From contig JACJDG010000003.1 in assembly GCA_016432725.1 (NCBI GenBank), forward strand, positions 1,798,001 to 1,862,000: a stretch of DNA of 64,000 nucleotides, in the 5' to 3' direction. This document shows positions 45,070 through 53,727 of the stretch, one piece after another. Made by a program: the position numbers and the translations under genes. Numbering within the stretch: position 1 is the stretch's first letter; each line of letters starts with the position of its first letter. The stretch comes from Streptomyces sp. DHE7-1. GTDB taxonomy: Bacteria; Actinomycetota; Actinomycetes; Streptomycetales; Streptomycetaceae. The notes below the pieces were generated by a model. It was not told where the DNA came from, searched no databases, and saw only the letters and a list, made by a program, of their open reading frames with translations.

Positions 45070-45894
45070 ATGGCCAAGGCCGATGCCCCCACCGGCAAGG
45101 TGACGTTCGTCGGTGCCGGCCCCGGTGCCGCCGATCTGCTGACGTTCCGGGCCGCGCGCGCGATCGCCGCGGCCGACGTGGTGATCTGGGCGGCGAGCCT
45201 GGTGCAGGCCGAGGTCCTCGAGCACGCGCGGGGCGACGCGGAGATCCTGGACTCGGCGGCGATGTCGCTGGAGGACGTGGTCGGCGTCTACCGCCGGGCG
45301 CACGCCGAGGGGCTCGAGGTCGCGCGGATCCACTCCGGGGACCCGGCGCTGTGGGGCGGCACGCAGGAGCAGCTCGACCGGTGCGCGGAGATCGGCATCG
45401 CGACGGAGGTCGTGCCGGGCGTGTCCTCGTTCTCCGCCGTGGCCGCCCTCGCCCGGCGGGAGCTGACCATCCCGGAGGTGGCCCAGTCGGTCGTCCTGAC
45501 CCGGCTCGGCGGCGGCAAGACGCCGATGCCGCCCGGCGAGGAGGTGCGCGAGTTCGCCCGGCACGGCACCACCATGGCGGTCTTCCTGTCGGCGGCGCGC
45601 AGCGGCCAGCTCGTGCGGGAGCTGCTGGAGGGCGGCTACCCGACGGACACCCCCGTGGTCGTCGCGTACCAGGCGACCTGGCCGGAGGAGCTGATCGTCA
45701 GGTGCACGATCGGCACGCTGGAGGAGACGGTCAAGGAGCACAAGCTCTGGAAGCACACCCTCTTCCTGGTCGGGGCGGCCCTGGACGCCCACGGCACCCG
45801 CTCGCACCTGTACCACCCGGGCCACTTCCACGGGTACCGCAAGGCCGACCCGGAGGCGCGGCGGGCGCTGCGCGAGCAGAGGGCGAAGAGTTGA
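45070..45894 (+). CDS. cobM: Precorrin-4 C11-methyltransferase CobM
   Basis: SAM-dependent methylase, 274 residues, that methylates C11 of (cobalt-)precorrin-4. Motifs: FVGAGPGAADLLTFRAARAI near residues 13-32, RIHSGDPALWGGTQEQLDRC near residues 78-97, VVPGVSSFSAVAALARRELT and PVVVAYQATWPEELIVRCTI. ATG 45070 follows GAGAGGA. It opens the second plus-strand cob block, and its promoter must lie in the 120 bp divergent gap with the ZIP gene. I see no second riboswitch there. The stop overlaps the TTG start of cobL. Confidence 0.95.
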   Translation: MAKADAPTGKVTFVGAGPGAADLLTFRAARAIAAADVVIWAASLVQAEVLEHARGDAEILDSAAMSLEDVVGVYRRAHAEGLEVARIHSGDPALWGGTQEQLDRCAEIGIATEVVPGVSSFSAVAALARRELTIPEVAQSVVLTRLGGGKTPMPPGEEVREFARHGTTMAVFLSAARSGQLVRELLEGGYPTDTPVVVAYQATWPEELIVRCTIGTLEETVKEHKLWKHTLFLVGAALDAHGTRSHLYHPGHFHGYRKADPEARRALREQRAKS

Positions 45895-47123
45895 TCACGG
45901 TCGTCGGTACGGGCACGGGGGCGCCGGTCGCGGGCGAGGTGCTCGCCGGTGCCGCCCTCGTCGTGGGCGGGCGGCGGCACCTGGACGCCGTGGACCTGCC
46001 CGAGGGGGCCGAGCGGATCGCGCTCGGGCCGCTGGCGCCCGCCCTGGACGCGATCGGGCAGTACGCGGACCAGGGGCTGCCGGTCGTCGTGCTGGCCTCC
46101 GGGGATCCGGGGTTCTTCGGGATCGTGCGGGCGCTGGCCGAGCGGTTCGGGGCGGGGCGGCTGGACGTGCGGCCGGGGGTGTCCTCGGTGGCCACCGCGT
46201 TCGCCCGGCTGGGGCTGCCGTGGGACGACGCGGTCGTGGTCAGCGCGCACGGGCGTGATCTGCGGACGGCCGTCAACACGTGCCGGGCGCATCCGAAGGT
46301 GGCCGTGCTGACCGGGCCCGGCGCCGGGCCGGCCGAGCTGGGAGCCGCGCTCGGCGGCAACCGGCTGCTGGTCGTGGCGAGCGCGCTGGGCGATCCGGAG
46401 CACGAGCGCGTGGAGCGGGTGACGCCCGCCGAGGCCGCCGCCCGGGACTGGGGCACGGCGGTGAGCGTGGTGCTGTGCCTGGACGAGGCGCGGACGCCGG
46501 GCGCCGTGCGGACGGTCGCCGGGGCGCGGGCGCGGCCCGCCGGCTGGGCCCTGGACGAGGGCGAGTTCGCGCACCGCGACTCGATGATCACCAAGTTCGA
46601 GGTGCGGGCGCTGGCGCTCGCCCGGCTGGGGCCGCGCCTGGGCGACCTGGTGTGGGACGTCGGGGCCGGATCGGGTTCGGTTGCCGTGGAGTGCGCGCGG
46701 CTCGGCGCGGCCGCCGTCGCCGTGGAGCGGACCGCGGACGGCGTCGAGCGGATCCGGGCCAACGCCGCCGCCCACGGAGTCGACGTGGACGTGGTGCACG
46801 GCGCCGCGCCGGACGCGCTGGCCGGGCTCGACGACCCCGACGCCGTGTTCGTCGGCGGCGGGGGGCGCGAACTGCCGGCCGTCGTCGGCGCGTGTGCGCG
46901 GCGGGCCCGGCGGACCGTCGTCGTCGCCGTGGCCGCCCTGGACCGGGTGCCGGCCGCGCGCGCCGCGCTGACGGACGCGGGGCTGCGCTGCGAGGGCGTG
47001 CTGCTGCAGTCGTCCCGGCTGGCGCCGCTGCCCGGGGACGTGACCCGGCTGGCGGCGGCCAATCCGGTTTTCCTGCTGTGGGGCGTGCGGCCCCCGGCAT
47101 CCAGCGAAGGAGTAGCGAAGTGA
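45891..47123 (+). CDS. cobL: Precorrin-6Y C5,15-methyltransferase (decarboxylating) CobL
   Basis: Bifunctional CbiE-CbiT type enzyme, 410 residues. The N-terminal domain (about 1-200) is a tetrapyrrole methylase with VLASGDPGFFGIVRALAERF; the C-terminal domain (about 215-410) is a class I methyltransferase with LVWDVGAGSGSVAVECARLG, which methylates C15 and decarboxylates. The TTG at 45891 is the only start that overlaps the cobM stop (TTGA) and precedes the conserved ITVVGTGTGAP, so I prefer it despite its rarity. The stop overlaps the next start (GTGA). Confidence 0.94.
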   Translation: MITVVGTGTGAPVAGEVLAGAALVVGGRRHLDAVDLPEGAERIALGPLAPALDAIGQYADQGLPVVVLASGDPGFFGIVRALAERFGAGRLDVRPGVSSVATAFARLGLPWDDAVVVSAHGRDLRTAVNTCRAHPKVAVLTGPGAGPAELGAALGGNRLLVVASALGDPEHERVERVTPAEAAARDWGTAVSVVLCLDEARTPGAVRTVAGARARPAGWALDEGEFAHRDSMITKFEVRALALARLGPRLGDLVWDVGAGSGSVAVECARLGAAAVAVERTADGVERIRANAAAHGVDVDVVHGAAPDALAGLDDPDAVFVGGGGRELPAVVGACARRARRTVVVAVAALDRVPAARAALTDAGLRCEGVLLQSSRLAPLPGDVTRLAAANPVFLLWGVRPPASSEGVAK

Positions 47124-48835
47124 TCGGCCTCATTTCCGCCACCGCGGCGGGCGCGGCGGCGCGGGACCGGCTGGCCGCGGCCTGGCCGGACCGTACGCGG
47201 GTGTACGACGGCGGCGCCGGGGAGGCCGTACGGGCCGCGTTCGCCGAGTGCGAACAGCTGGTCTGCTTCCTGGCGACGGGCGCGGTGGTACGGCTGCTCG
47301 CGCCGCTGCTCGGCGACAAGGCGACCGACCCGGGCGTGGTGTGCGTGGACGAGGGCGGCCGGTTCGCGGTGTCGCTGCTCGGCGGGCACGGCGGCGGCGC
47401 CAACGAACTCGCCCGCGAGGTCGGCGGGCTGCTGGGCGCCGAGCCGGTGGTGACGACCGCGACGGACGCGGCGGGGCTGCCGGGTCTGGACACCCTCGGC
47501 CTCCCGTTCGAGGGGGCGGTCGCCGCGGTGTCGCGGGCGCTGCTGGACGGCGAGCCGGTCGCCGTGGAGGCCGAGGTGCCGTGGCCGCTGCCCGCGCTGC
47601 CCGCCTCACCGCGGGGCGCGTACACCGTACGGCTCACCGACCGGGCCGTCGCGCCGGGCGAGCGGGAGGTGCTGCTCCGGCCGCCGTCCCTGGTGGTCGG
47701 CGTGGGCGCCTCCCGGGGCGCGCCGGCCGACGAGGTGCTCGGACTGGTCGAGGAGGCGCTGCGGGAGGCGGGCCTGTCGCAGCGGTCGGTCGCCGAACTC
47801 GCCACCGTGGACGCCAAGTCGGAGGAGCCGGGCATCGTGGCCGCCGCCGCGCGGCTGGGGGTCCCCCTGGTGACGTACCCGGCGCCGGACCTGGCGGACG
47901 TGGCGGTGCCCAACCCGTCCGGCGCGCCGCTCGCGGCCGTCGGCACGCCGTCGGTCGCGGAGGCGGCGGCACTGGCGGGCGGCGGTGAACTGCTCGTGCC
48001 CAAGCGGAAGTCGGTGCGAGCCGACGGCCGGCCGGCGATGGCGACGTGTGCCGTGGCGCGGCGTCCGGGGCGCGGGCGGCTCGCGGTGGTCGGACTCGGG
48101 CCGGGCGCCCGGGACCTGCTGACCCCGCGCGCGACGGCCGAGCTGCGGCGGGCCTCGGTGCTGGTCGGCCTCGACCAGTACGTCGACCAGATCCGCGATC
48201 TGCTGCGGCCCGGCACCCGGGTGCTGGAGTCGGGGCTCGGCGCGGAGGAGGAGCGGGCCCGCACGGCCGTGGCGGAGGCTCGGCGCGGGCACGCGGTGGC
48301 ACTGATCGGCAGCGGGGACGCGGGCGTGTACGCCATGGCCTCCCCGGCGCTCGCCGAGGCGTCCGACGACATCGACGTGGTCGGCGTGCCGGGCGTGACG
48401 GCCGCGCTGGCCGCCGGGGCGATCCTGGGCGCGCCGCTGGGCCACGACCACGTGTCCATCAGCCTGTCCGACCTGCACACGCCGTGGGAGGTCATCGAGC
48501 GGCGGGTGCGGGCGGCCGCCGAGGCGGACATCGTGGTGACCTTCTACAACCCGCGGTCCCGGGGCCGCGACTGGCAGCTGCCCAAGGCGCTCGCGATCCT
48601 CGCCGGACACCGGGACCCGGCGACGCCGGTCGGTGTGGTGCGCAACGCCTCCCGGCCGGACGAGTCGAGCCGGGTGACCGCGCTCGGCGAACTGGACCCG
48701 GCGACGGTCGACATGATGACGGTCGTCACCGTCGGCAACACCGCGACCCGGAACATCGCCGGCCGCATGGTGACCCCGCGCGGCTACCGCTGGCAGGAGA
48801 GCACGAACACCGGCCCGCGGGAGGGCGCCCGATGA
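47120..48835 (+). CDS. cobJ: CbiG-CobJ fusion: cobalt-precorrin-5A hydrolase / precorrin-3B C17-methyltransferase
   Basis: A 571-residue fusion. Residues 1-310 are CbiG-like (LATGAVVRLLAPLLGDKATD, VSLLGGHGGGANELARE, and the C-terminal VVGVGASRGAPADEVLGLVE, LATVDAKSEEPGIVAAAARL), which opens the ring lactone of cobalt-precorrin-5A. Residues 318-571 are CobJ/CbiH (LAVVGLGPGARDLLTPRATA, ALIGSGDAGVYAMASPALAE), which methylates C17 with ring contraction. The fusion mixes an early-cobalt activity with a step shared by both routes. Start GTG 47120 overlaps cobL, and the stop overlaps cobH. Confidence 0.94.
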   Translation: MIGLISATAAGAAARDRLAAAWPDRTRVYDGGAGEAVRAAFAECEQLVCFLATGAVVRLLAPLLGDKATDPGVVCVDEGGRFAVSLLGGHGGGANELAREVGGLLGAEPVVTTATDAAGLPGLDTLGLPFEGAVAAVSRALLDGEPVAVEAEVPWPLPALPASPRGAYTVRLTDRAVAPGEREVLLRPPSLVVGVGASRGAPADEVLGLVEEALREAGLSQRSVAELATVDAKSEEPGIVAAAARLGVPLVTYPAPDLADVAVPNPSGAPLAAVGTPSVAEAAALAGGGELLVPKRKSVRADGRPAMATCAVARRPGRGRLAVVGLGPGARDLLTPRATAELRRASVLVGLDQYVDQIRDLLRPGTRVLESGLGAEEERARTAVAEARRGHAVALIGSGDAGVYAMASPALAEASDDIDVVGVPGVTAALAAGAILGAPLGHDHVSISLSDLHTPWEVIERRVRAAAEADIVVTFYNPRSRGRDWQLPKALAILAGHRDPATPVGVVRNASRPDESSRVTALGELDPATVDMMTVVTVGNTATRNIAGRMVTPRGYRWQESTNTGPREGAR

Positions 48836-49419
48836 ACCGTGTCGTCCATCCCATCGAGCAGGAGTCCTTCCGGCGGCTGCGCGCCCGCCTGGACACCTCG
48901 CACTTCCCGCCGCTGACCCGGGCGGTGGTGGAGCGGGTCATCCACTCCGCCGCCGACCTGGAGTACGCGACCGACCTCGTCACCGACGAGGGCGACCTGG
49001 TGAGGGCGCACGCCGCGCTGCACGCCGGGGCGCCCGTCGTGGTGGACGTGGAGATGGTCGCGGCCGGCATCACCCGGCGGGAGACCGTCTGCCGGCTGAA
49101 GGACGCCGTGGCCGGTCCGGGGCTGACCCGCTCCGCGCACGCGGTCCGGCTCGCGTACGAGCAGGTCGGGCCGGGTGCCCTGTGGGTGATCGGCTGCGCG
49201 CCGACCGCCCTGGAGGAGCTGCTGACCCTGGACGCCGCCCCGGCGCTCGTCATCGGCCTGCCCGTCGGCTTCGTCGGCGCGGCCGAGTCCAAGGAGGCGT
49301 TGCGCGCGAGCGGGCTGCCCGCCGTGAGCAACGTGTCCGAGAAGGGCGGGTCGGCGGTCGCCGCCGCCGCCCTCAACGCCTTGCTGTACCAACCGATTTC
49401 CCCGGAGGAGACCCCGTGA
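48832..49419 (+). CDS. cobH: Precorrin-8X methylmutase CobH
   Basis: A 195-residue cobalamin biosynthesis isomerase (CobH/CbiC) that moves the C11 methyl to C12, yielding (hydrogeno)cobyrinate. The family pattern SFRRLRARLDTSHFPPLTRA starts at about residue 11; the catalytic His is in VERVIHSAADLEYATDL. Also present are VVDVEMVAAGITRR and the C-terminal GLPAVSNVSEKGGSAVAAAA. ATG 48832 overlaps the cobJ stop, and the stop overlaps the cbiX start. Normal length. Confidence 0.96.
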   Translation: MNRVVHPIEQESFRRLRARLDTSHFPPLTRAVVERVIHSAADLEYATDLVTDEGDLVRAHAALHAGAPVVVDVEMVAAGITRRETVCRLKDAVAGPGLTRSAHAVRLAYEQVGPGALWVIGCAPTALEELLTLDAAPALVIGLPVGFVGAAESKEALRASGLPAVSNVSEKGGSAVAAAALNALLYQPISPEETP

Positions 49420-50342
49420 CCACCCAGCCGCCCGCCCTGCTCATCGCCGGCCACGGCACCCGGGACGAGGCCGGAGCCGAGGCGTTCCGCGACTTCGTGG
49501 GGGAGCTGGGCCGCCGCCACCCCGAACTGCCCGTCGCCGGCGGCTTCATCGAGCTGTCCCCGCCGCCGCTGGGCGAGGCGGTCGCCGAACTGGTGGAACG
49601 GGGCGTACGCAGGTTCGCCGCCGTACCGCTGATGCTGGTGTCCGCCGGGCACGCCAAGGGCGACATCCCGGCGGCGCTGTCCCGGGAGAAGGAACGGCAC
49701 CCCGGCATCTCGTACACCTACGGGCGGCCCCTCGGCCCGCACCCGTCGCTGCTGAACGTGCTGGAGCGGCGGCTGGAGGAGGCGCTGGCCGGTGCCTCCG
49801 CCGAGCGGTCCGACGTCACCGTGCTGCTGGTGGGGCGCGGTTCGACCGACCCGGACGCCAACGCCGAGGTGCACAAGGCGGCCCGGCTGCTGTGGGAGGG
49901 GCGCGGCTACGCGGGCGTCGAGACGGCGTTCGTGTCGCTGGCGGCGCCGGACGTGCCGAGCGGGCTGGACCGGTGCGCGAAGCTGGGGGCGCGGCGGATC
50001 GTCGTGCTGCCCTACTTCCTGTTCACCGGCATCCTGCCGGAGCGGGTGCGCCGGCAGACCGAGGAGTGGGCGGCCGCCCGTCCGGACGTCGAGGTGCGCT
50101 CCGCGGACGTCATCGGGCCCGAGCCGGAGCTGCTGGACCTGGTGATGGAACGGTACGCGGAGGCCGTCAAGGGTGATCTGCGGATGAACTGCGACTCCTG
50201 TGTGTACCGGATCGCGCTGCCGGGCTTCGAGGACAAGGTGGGGCTGCCGCAGCAGCCGCACTTCCACCCGGACGACGACGGCCACCACGACGGGCACGGG
50301 CACCACCATCACGGGGGGCACTCGCACAGCCATGCGCACTGA
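49416..50342 (+). CDS. cbiX: Sirohydrochlorin cobaltochelatase CbiX, long form with His-rich tail
   Basis: Class II chelatase, 308 residues, with two repeated domains: LLIAGHGTRDEAGAEAF with LVSAGHAKGDIPAAL, and VLLVGRGSTDPDANAEVHK with VLPYFLFTGILPERV. The metal-binding His are in AGHGTR and SAGHAK. After the second domain come MNCDSCVYR (near residue 255), matching the MxCxxC Fe-S motif reported for Bacillus megaterium CbiX, and a tail with 13 His in the last 30 residues, probably for metal storage. It inserts Co(II) into sirohydrochlorin (early-insertion route). GTG start overlapping cobH; it overlaps cobC by 11 nt. Confidence 0.93.
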   Translation: MTTQPPALLIAGHGTRDEAGAEAFRDFVGELGRRHPELPVAGGFIELSPPPLGEAVAELVERGVRRFAAVPLMLVSAGHAKGDIPAALSREKERHPGISYTYGRPLGPHPSLLNVLERRLEEALAGASAERSDVTVLLVGRGSTDPDANAEVHKAARLLWEGRGYAGVETAFVSLAAPDVPSGLDRCAKLGARRIVVLPYFLFTGILPERVRRQTEEWAAARPDVEVRSADVIGPEPELLDLVMERYAEAVKGDLRMNCDSCVYRIALPGFEDKVGLPQQPHFHPDDDGHHDGHGHHHHGGHSHSHAH

Positions 50343-51408
50343 GGAGACCGGGGGCGTCCCGGGCCCCGGGCACGATCTGCGTCATCACGGCGACGCGGAG
50401 ACGCGCGACGACGGCGCCGGGCTGGTCGACCTCGCCGTCAACGTCCGCGCGGACACCCCTCCGCCGTGGCTGCGGGAGGAGATCGCCGCTTCGCTGACGT
50501 CCCTCGCGGCCTACCCGGACGGGCGGGCCGCGCGGGCGGCGGTCGCGGCGCGGCACGGGCTGCCGGTGCAGCGGGTGCTGCTGACGGCGGGGGCGGCGGA
50601 GGCGTTCGTGCTGCTGGCGCGGGCTCTGAAGGTGCGCCGGCCGGTCGTGGTGCATCCGCAGTTCACCGAGCCGGAGGCGGCGCTGCGGGACGCGGGGCAC
50701 ACCGTGGACCGGGTGCTGCTGCGGGAGGCGGACGGGTTCCGGCTGGATCCGGCGGCGGTGCCCGAGGACGCGGACCTGGTGGTGATCGGCAACCCGACGA
50801 ATCCGACGTCGGTGCTGCATCCGGGCGGCTCCGTCGCCGCGCTCGCCCGGCCCGGCCGGGTGCTGGTGGTCGACGAGGCGTTCATGGACGCGGTGCCGGG
50901 TGAGCGCGAGGCACTGGCCGGGCGCACGGACGTGCCCGGTCTGGTCGTGCTGCGCAGCCTGACCAAGACCTGGGGGCTGGCCGGGCTGCGCATCGGGTAC
51001 GTACTGGCCGCGCCGGAGACGATCGCCGAGCTGGAGCGGGCCCAGCCGCTGTGGCCGGTGTCGACGCCGGCGCTCGCCGCGGCCCGGGCGTGCGTGGCGC
51101 CCCGGGCGCTGGCCGAGGCGGCGCACGCGGCCCACCGGATCGCGGCGGACCGCGCCCATCTGGTGGCGGGGCTCGCCGCGTTCGCGTCGCGCGGGGTGCG
51201 GGTGGTGTCGCCCGCGGAGGGGCCGTTCGTGCTGGTGCGTGTGCCCGGAGCGGCCGCCGTGCGGCGGCGGTTGCGTGAGCTGGGGTACGCGGTGCGGCGG
51301 GGGGACACGTTTCCCGGGCTGGACGGGGACGCGTGGGTACGGGTGGCGGTGCGGGACCGGGGGACGGTGAGCGGGTTCCTGGCGGCGCTGTCGGACGCGC
51401 TGCCGTAG
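50332..51408 (+). CDS. cobC: CobC-type PLP-dependent aminotransferase-fold protein
   Basis: A 358-residue fold-type I PLP protein of the CobC/CobD-decarboxylase and histidinol-phosphate aminotransferase-like family, the Rv2231c-type CobC. It probably makes the aminopropanol linker from threonine or its phosphate. Substrate-side motif SLAAYPDGRAARAAVAARHG; Asp in VVDEAFMD and the PLP Lys in LRSLTKTWGLAGLRIGYV (about residue 209). The start at 50332 lies inside the cbiX His tail (11 nt overlap). It is the last gene of the second cob block, followed by a hairpin shared with the convergent surface-protein gene. Confidence 0.88.
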   Translation: MRTEETGGVPGPGHDLRHHGDAETRDDGAGLVDLAVNVRADTPPPWLREEIAASLTSLAAYPDGRAARAAVAARHGLPVQRVLLTAGAAEAFVLLARALKVRRPVVVHPQFTEPEAALRDAGHTVDRVLLREADGFRLDPAAVPEDADLVVIGNPTNPTSVLHPGGSVAALARPGRVLVVDEAFMDAVPGEREALAGRTDVPGLVVLRSLTKTWGLAGLRIGYVLAAPETIAELERAQPLWPVSTPALAAARACVAPRALAEAAHAAHRIAADRAHLVAGLAAFASRGVRVVSPAEGPFVLVRVPGAAAVRRRLRELGYAVRRGDTFPGLDGDAWVRVAVRDRGTVSGFLAALSDALP

Positions 51409-51480
51409 CCGGGGCGCCGCCCTCCTTCCCCCACTCCCCGGACCCCCGGACCCCGCCCGGCCCCGTCTCCCACCCGTCCC

Positions 51481-51502
51481 CCGTCCCGGTCGGCCGGGAC
51501 GG
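51481..51502. terminator. Bidirectional hairpin between cobC and the LAETG protein gene
   Basis: A perfect 9 bp stem (CCGTCCCGG at 51481-51489 with 51494-51502), 4 nt loop, between convergent genes. The preceding 60 bases are a nearly G-poor pyrimidine tract. Confidence 0.65.
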
Positions 51503-51507
51503 TGGCG

Positions 51508-52416
51508 TCAGCCCCTGCGGCGGCGGGCCACCGTCACCGCGCCCCCGCCGGCCAGCAGCAGTGCCAGGGCGCCGCCCGCGATGTACGGCGTCGCGGAGCT
51601 GCCGCCCGTCTCCGCGAGGTCGGCCTGGCTGCCGGGGGCGCCCTGGGGCTTGACCTCGGGGGCGGTGCCGGCGGGGCTCGGGGCCGTGTGGCGGGCGGCG
51701 GCCGGGGTCTCGCAGGTGGCCCTGGCGAGGGTGACCGTGCCGGTCACCTCGGCCACGTTGAGCTTCAGCGGGTTGACGGAGACCTTGAGTTCGAGCGCCG
51801 TGGCGGCCGCGGTACGGGAGGTGGTCCGCCGCTGGGAGAGGTCGAGGCGGACCTCGCCGACGCCGGGCACCTTCACCTCGGCCGGGCCGCCGGCGGTGAG
51901 CGTGACCCGCTTGCCGAGGACCGTGACGGCGCCGAGGACGTTCGCAGAGGCGACCGGCTTCCTGCCCGCGGCACAGGTCGCCTTGGCGGTGACCGTGCCG
52001 ACCTCCACCACGGACAGCAGCGGCAGGCCCGGGACGTGCAGTCTGGCGTGGGCGAGGCGGACCGAGCCCTCGGCGAGCCGGCCGTTCGCCGTCGCCCTGG
52101 CCGACGCGGCCTGCGCGGCGAGGACCGTGAACGGCCGGCCGCCGTTCACGCCGTCGAGCCGGGCCGTCAGGGTGGTCCGGTCCGCGCTGCGGGGCGCCTG
52201 GACCTCGTTGAGGCTGACCGCGAGCGGGACGTTCACGGTCCTGTTGAGCAGGGACACGTCGAGCCCGGTGCGGAGCACGACGGCGGAGGCGCGACCGTGG
52301 CCGGTGGTCGCGTGCGCGGCGCTCGCGCCCAGCAGCGCGGGTGCCGCCGCGAGCGCGGTGACCGTCGCCACCGTGGCGAGCCTGCGTGCGGGCATGCGGA
52401 AGTTGTTGCTGTTCAA
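51508..52416 (-). CDS. SCO1860-family LAETG-anchored cell-surface protein
   Basis: A 302-residue secreted protein. An N-terminal signal peptide (RRLATVATVTALAAAPALLG, cleavage after AHA near residue 36) leads to a repeated beta-rich body with two similar halves, each ending in a Cys-containing strand (AKATCAAGRK, ARATCETPAA). The C-terminus is a sortase signal: LAETGG, a hydrophobic helix and RRRRG. It matches the SCO1860 family, found beside cobalamin genes in streptomycetes. The start is probably the TTG at 52416, since family sequences begin LNSNNFRMPARR; the ATG at 52395 is the alternative. Function unknown. Confidence 0.87.
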   Translation of the reverse strand: MNSNNFRMPARRLATVATVTALAAAPALLGASAAHATTGHGRASAVVLRTGLDVSLLNRTVNVPLAVSLNEVQAPRSADRTTLTARLDGVNGGRPFTVLAAQAASARATANGRLAEGSVRLAHARLHVPGLPLLSVVEVGTVTAKATCAAGRKPVASANVLGAVTVLGKRVTLTAGGPAEVKVPGVGEVRLDLSQRRTTSRTAAATALELKVSVNPLKLNVAEVTGTVTLARATCETPAAARHTAPSPAGTAPEVKPQGAPGSQADLAETGGSSATPYIAGGALALLLAGGGAVTVARRRRG

Positions 52417-52605
52417 GGCGGTGGGACCCCCAGAGGAAACTTGCTTGGGACGCGTCAACTTTGTACGCACTCCGGGTGAACGGTCGGCGATCCTGCGTTA
52501 CTTCACTCCTTCGTGGAGTTTCAGCACGCTTCTTCGAATCACCGGGCACGCGCGTTCCCCTGCGCCGCCCCGTCCCCCGCCGACCGCTCGCCGGCCCCGC
52601 CGCCC

Positions 52606-53696
52606 CTACTCCACCACGCGTCCGTTCAGCACCACCCGGCGCGGGGCCGCCAGGACCCGGACGTCCGCCCGCGGGTCGCCCTCGTACACCACGAGGTCGG
52701 CCGGTGCGCCCTCCTCGAGGCCGGGCCGGCCCAGCCAGGCGCGGGCGCTCCAGCTCGCCGCCGCCACCGCCCGGACGGGCGGGATGCCCGCGGTCACCAG
52801 TTCCGCGACCTCGGCCGCGACCAGGCCGTGGGCCAGTGAGCCGCCGGCGTCCGTGCCGACATAGACCGGGATCCCGGCGTCGTAGGCGCCGCGCACGGTG
52901 TCGTAGCGGCGCTCGTGGAGCCGGCGCATATGGGCCGACCAGCGCGGATACCGTTCTTCGCCGCCCGCGGCGAGCCGCGGGAAGGTGGCGATGTTGACGA
53001 GGGTCGGGACGATGGCCACACCCCGCTCGGCGAAGAGCGGGATCAGGTCGTCCGTCAGGCCGGTGGCGTGCTCGACGCAGTCGATACCGGCCTCGACCAG
53101 GTCGCGCAGCGAGCTCTCGGCGAAGCAGTGCGCGGTGACGCGGGCACCCAGCCGGTGGGCCTCGGCGATGGCGGCCTCGGCCGCCTCCCGCGGCCAGCAG
53201 GCGGACAGGTCGCCGAGGTCGCGGTCGATCCAGTCGCCGACCAGCTTCACCCAGCCGTCGCCGCGCTCCGCCTCCCGCGCGACGTACGCGACCAGGTCCT
53301 CCGGCTCGACCTCCCACGCGTAGTTGCGGATGTAGCGGCGGGTGCGGGCGATGTGCCGGCCCGCCCGGATGATCTTCGGGAGGTCCTCGCGGTCGTCGAT
53401 CCAGCGGGTGTCGGAGGGCGAGCCGGCGTCCCGGATCAGCAGGGTGCCCGCTCCCGGTCGGTCAGCGCCTGCTTCTCGGCGGTGTCCGCGTCCACCGGGC
53501 CGTCGGCGCCGAGGCCGACGTGGCAGTGCGCGTCGACCAGACCGGGCAGCGCCCAGCCCTCGACGGTGGTGATGTCCCGCGCCCCGGCGGGGCGGTCGTA
53601 GGAGACACGGCCTCCGACCACCCACAGCTCGTCGCGGACGTCCTCGGGCCCGGCCAGGACCCGCCCCCTCACATGCAGCACCGCGTCATCGCTCAT
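52606..53696 (-). CDS. Amidohydrolase family protein (one frameshift)
   Basis: Metal-dependent hydrolase, 363 residues after repair. Metal-site features: VDAHCHVGLG (HxH) near residues 54-63, a Lys in GWVKLVGDW near residue 141, His in VTAHCFAES and CVEHATGL, and Asp in YVGTDAGGSL. The small beta-domain is formed by the N-terminal (LHVRGRVLAGPEDVRDELWV) and C-terminal ends. The frame breaks at the CCC of 53447-53449; one added base gives TDRERGTLLIRDAGSP. Imidazolonepropionase or prolidase-like reactions are possible; the substrate is unknown. ATG 53696. Confidence 0.9.
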
Positions 53697-53727
53697 ACCC
53701 GGCACCTTAGTGAGCCGCCGCCGCGGA

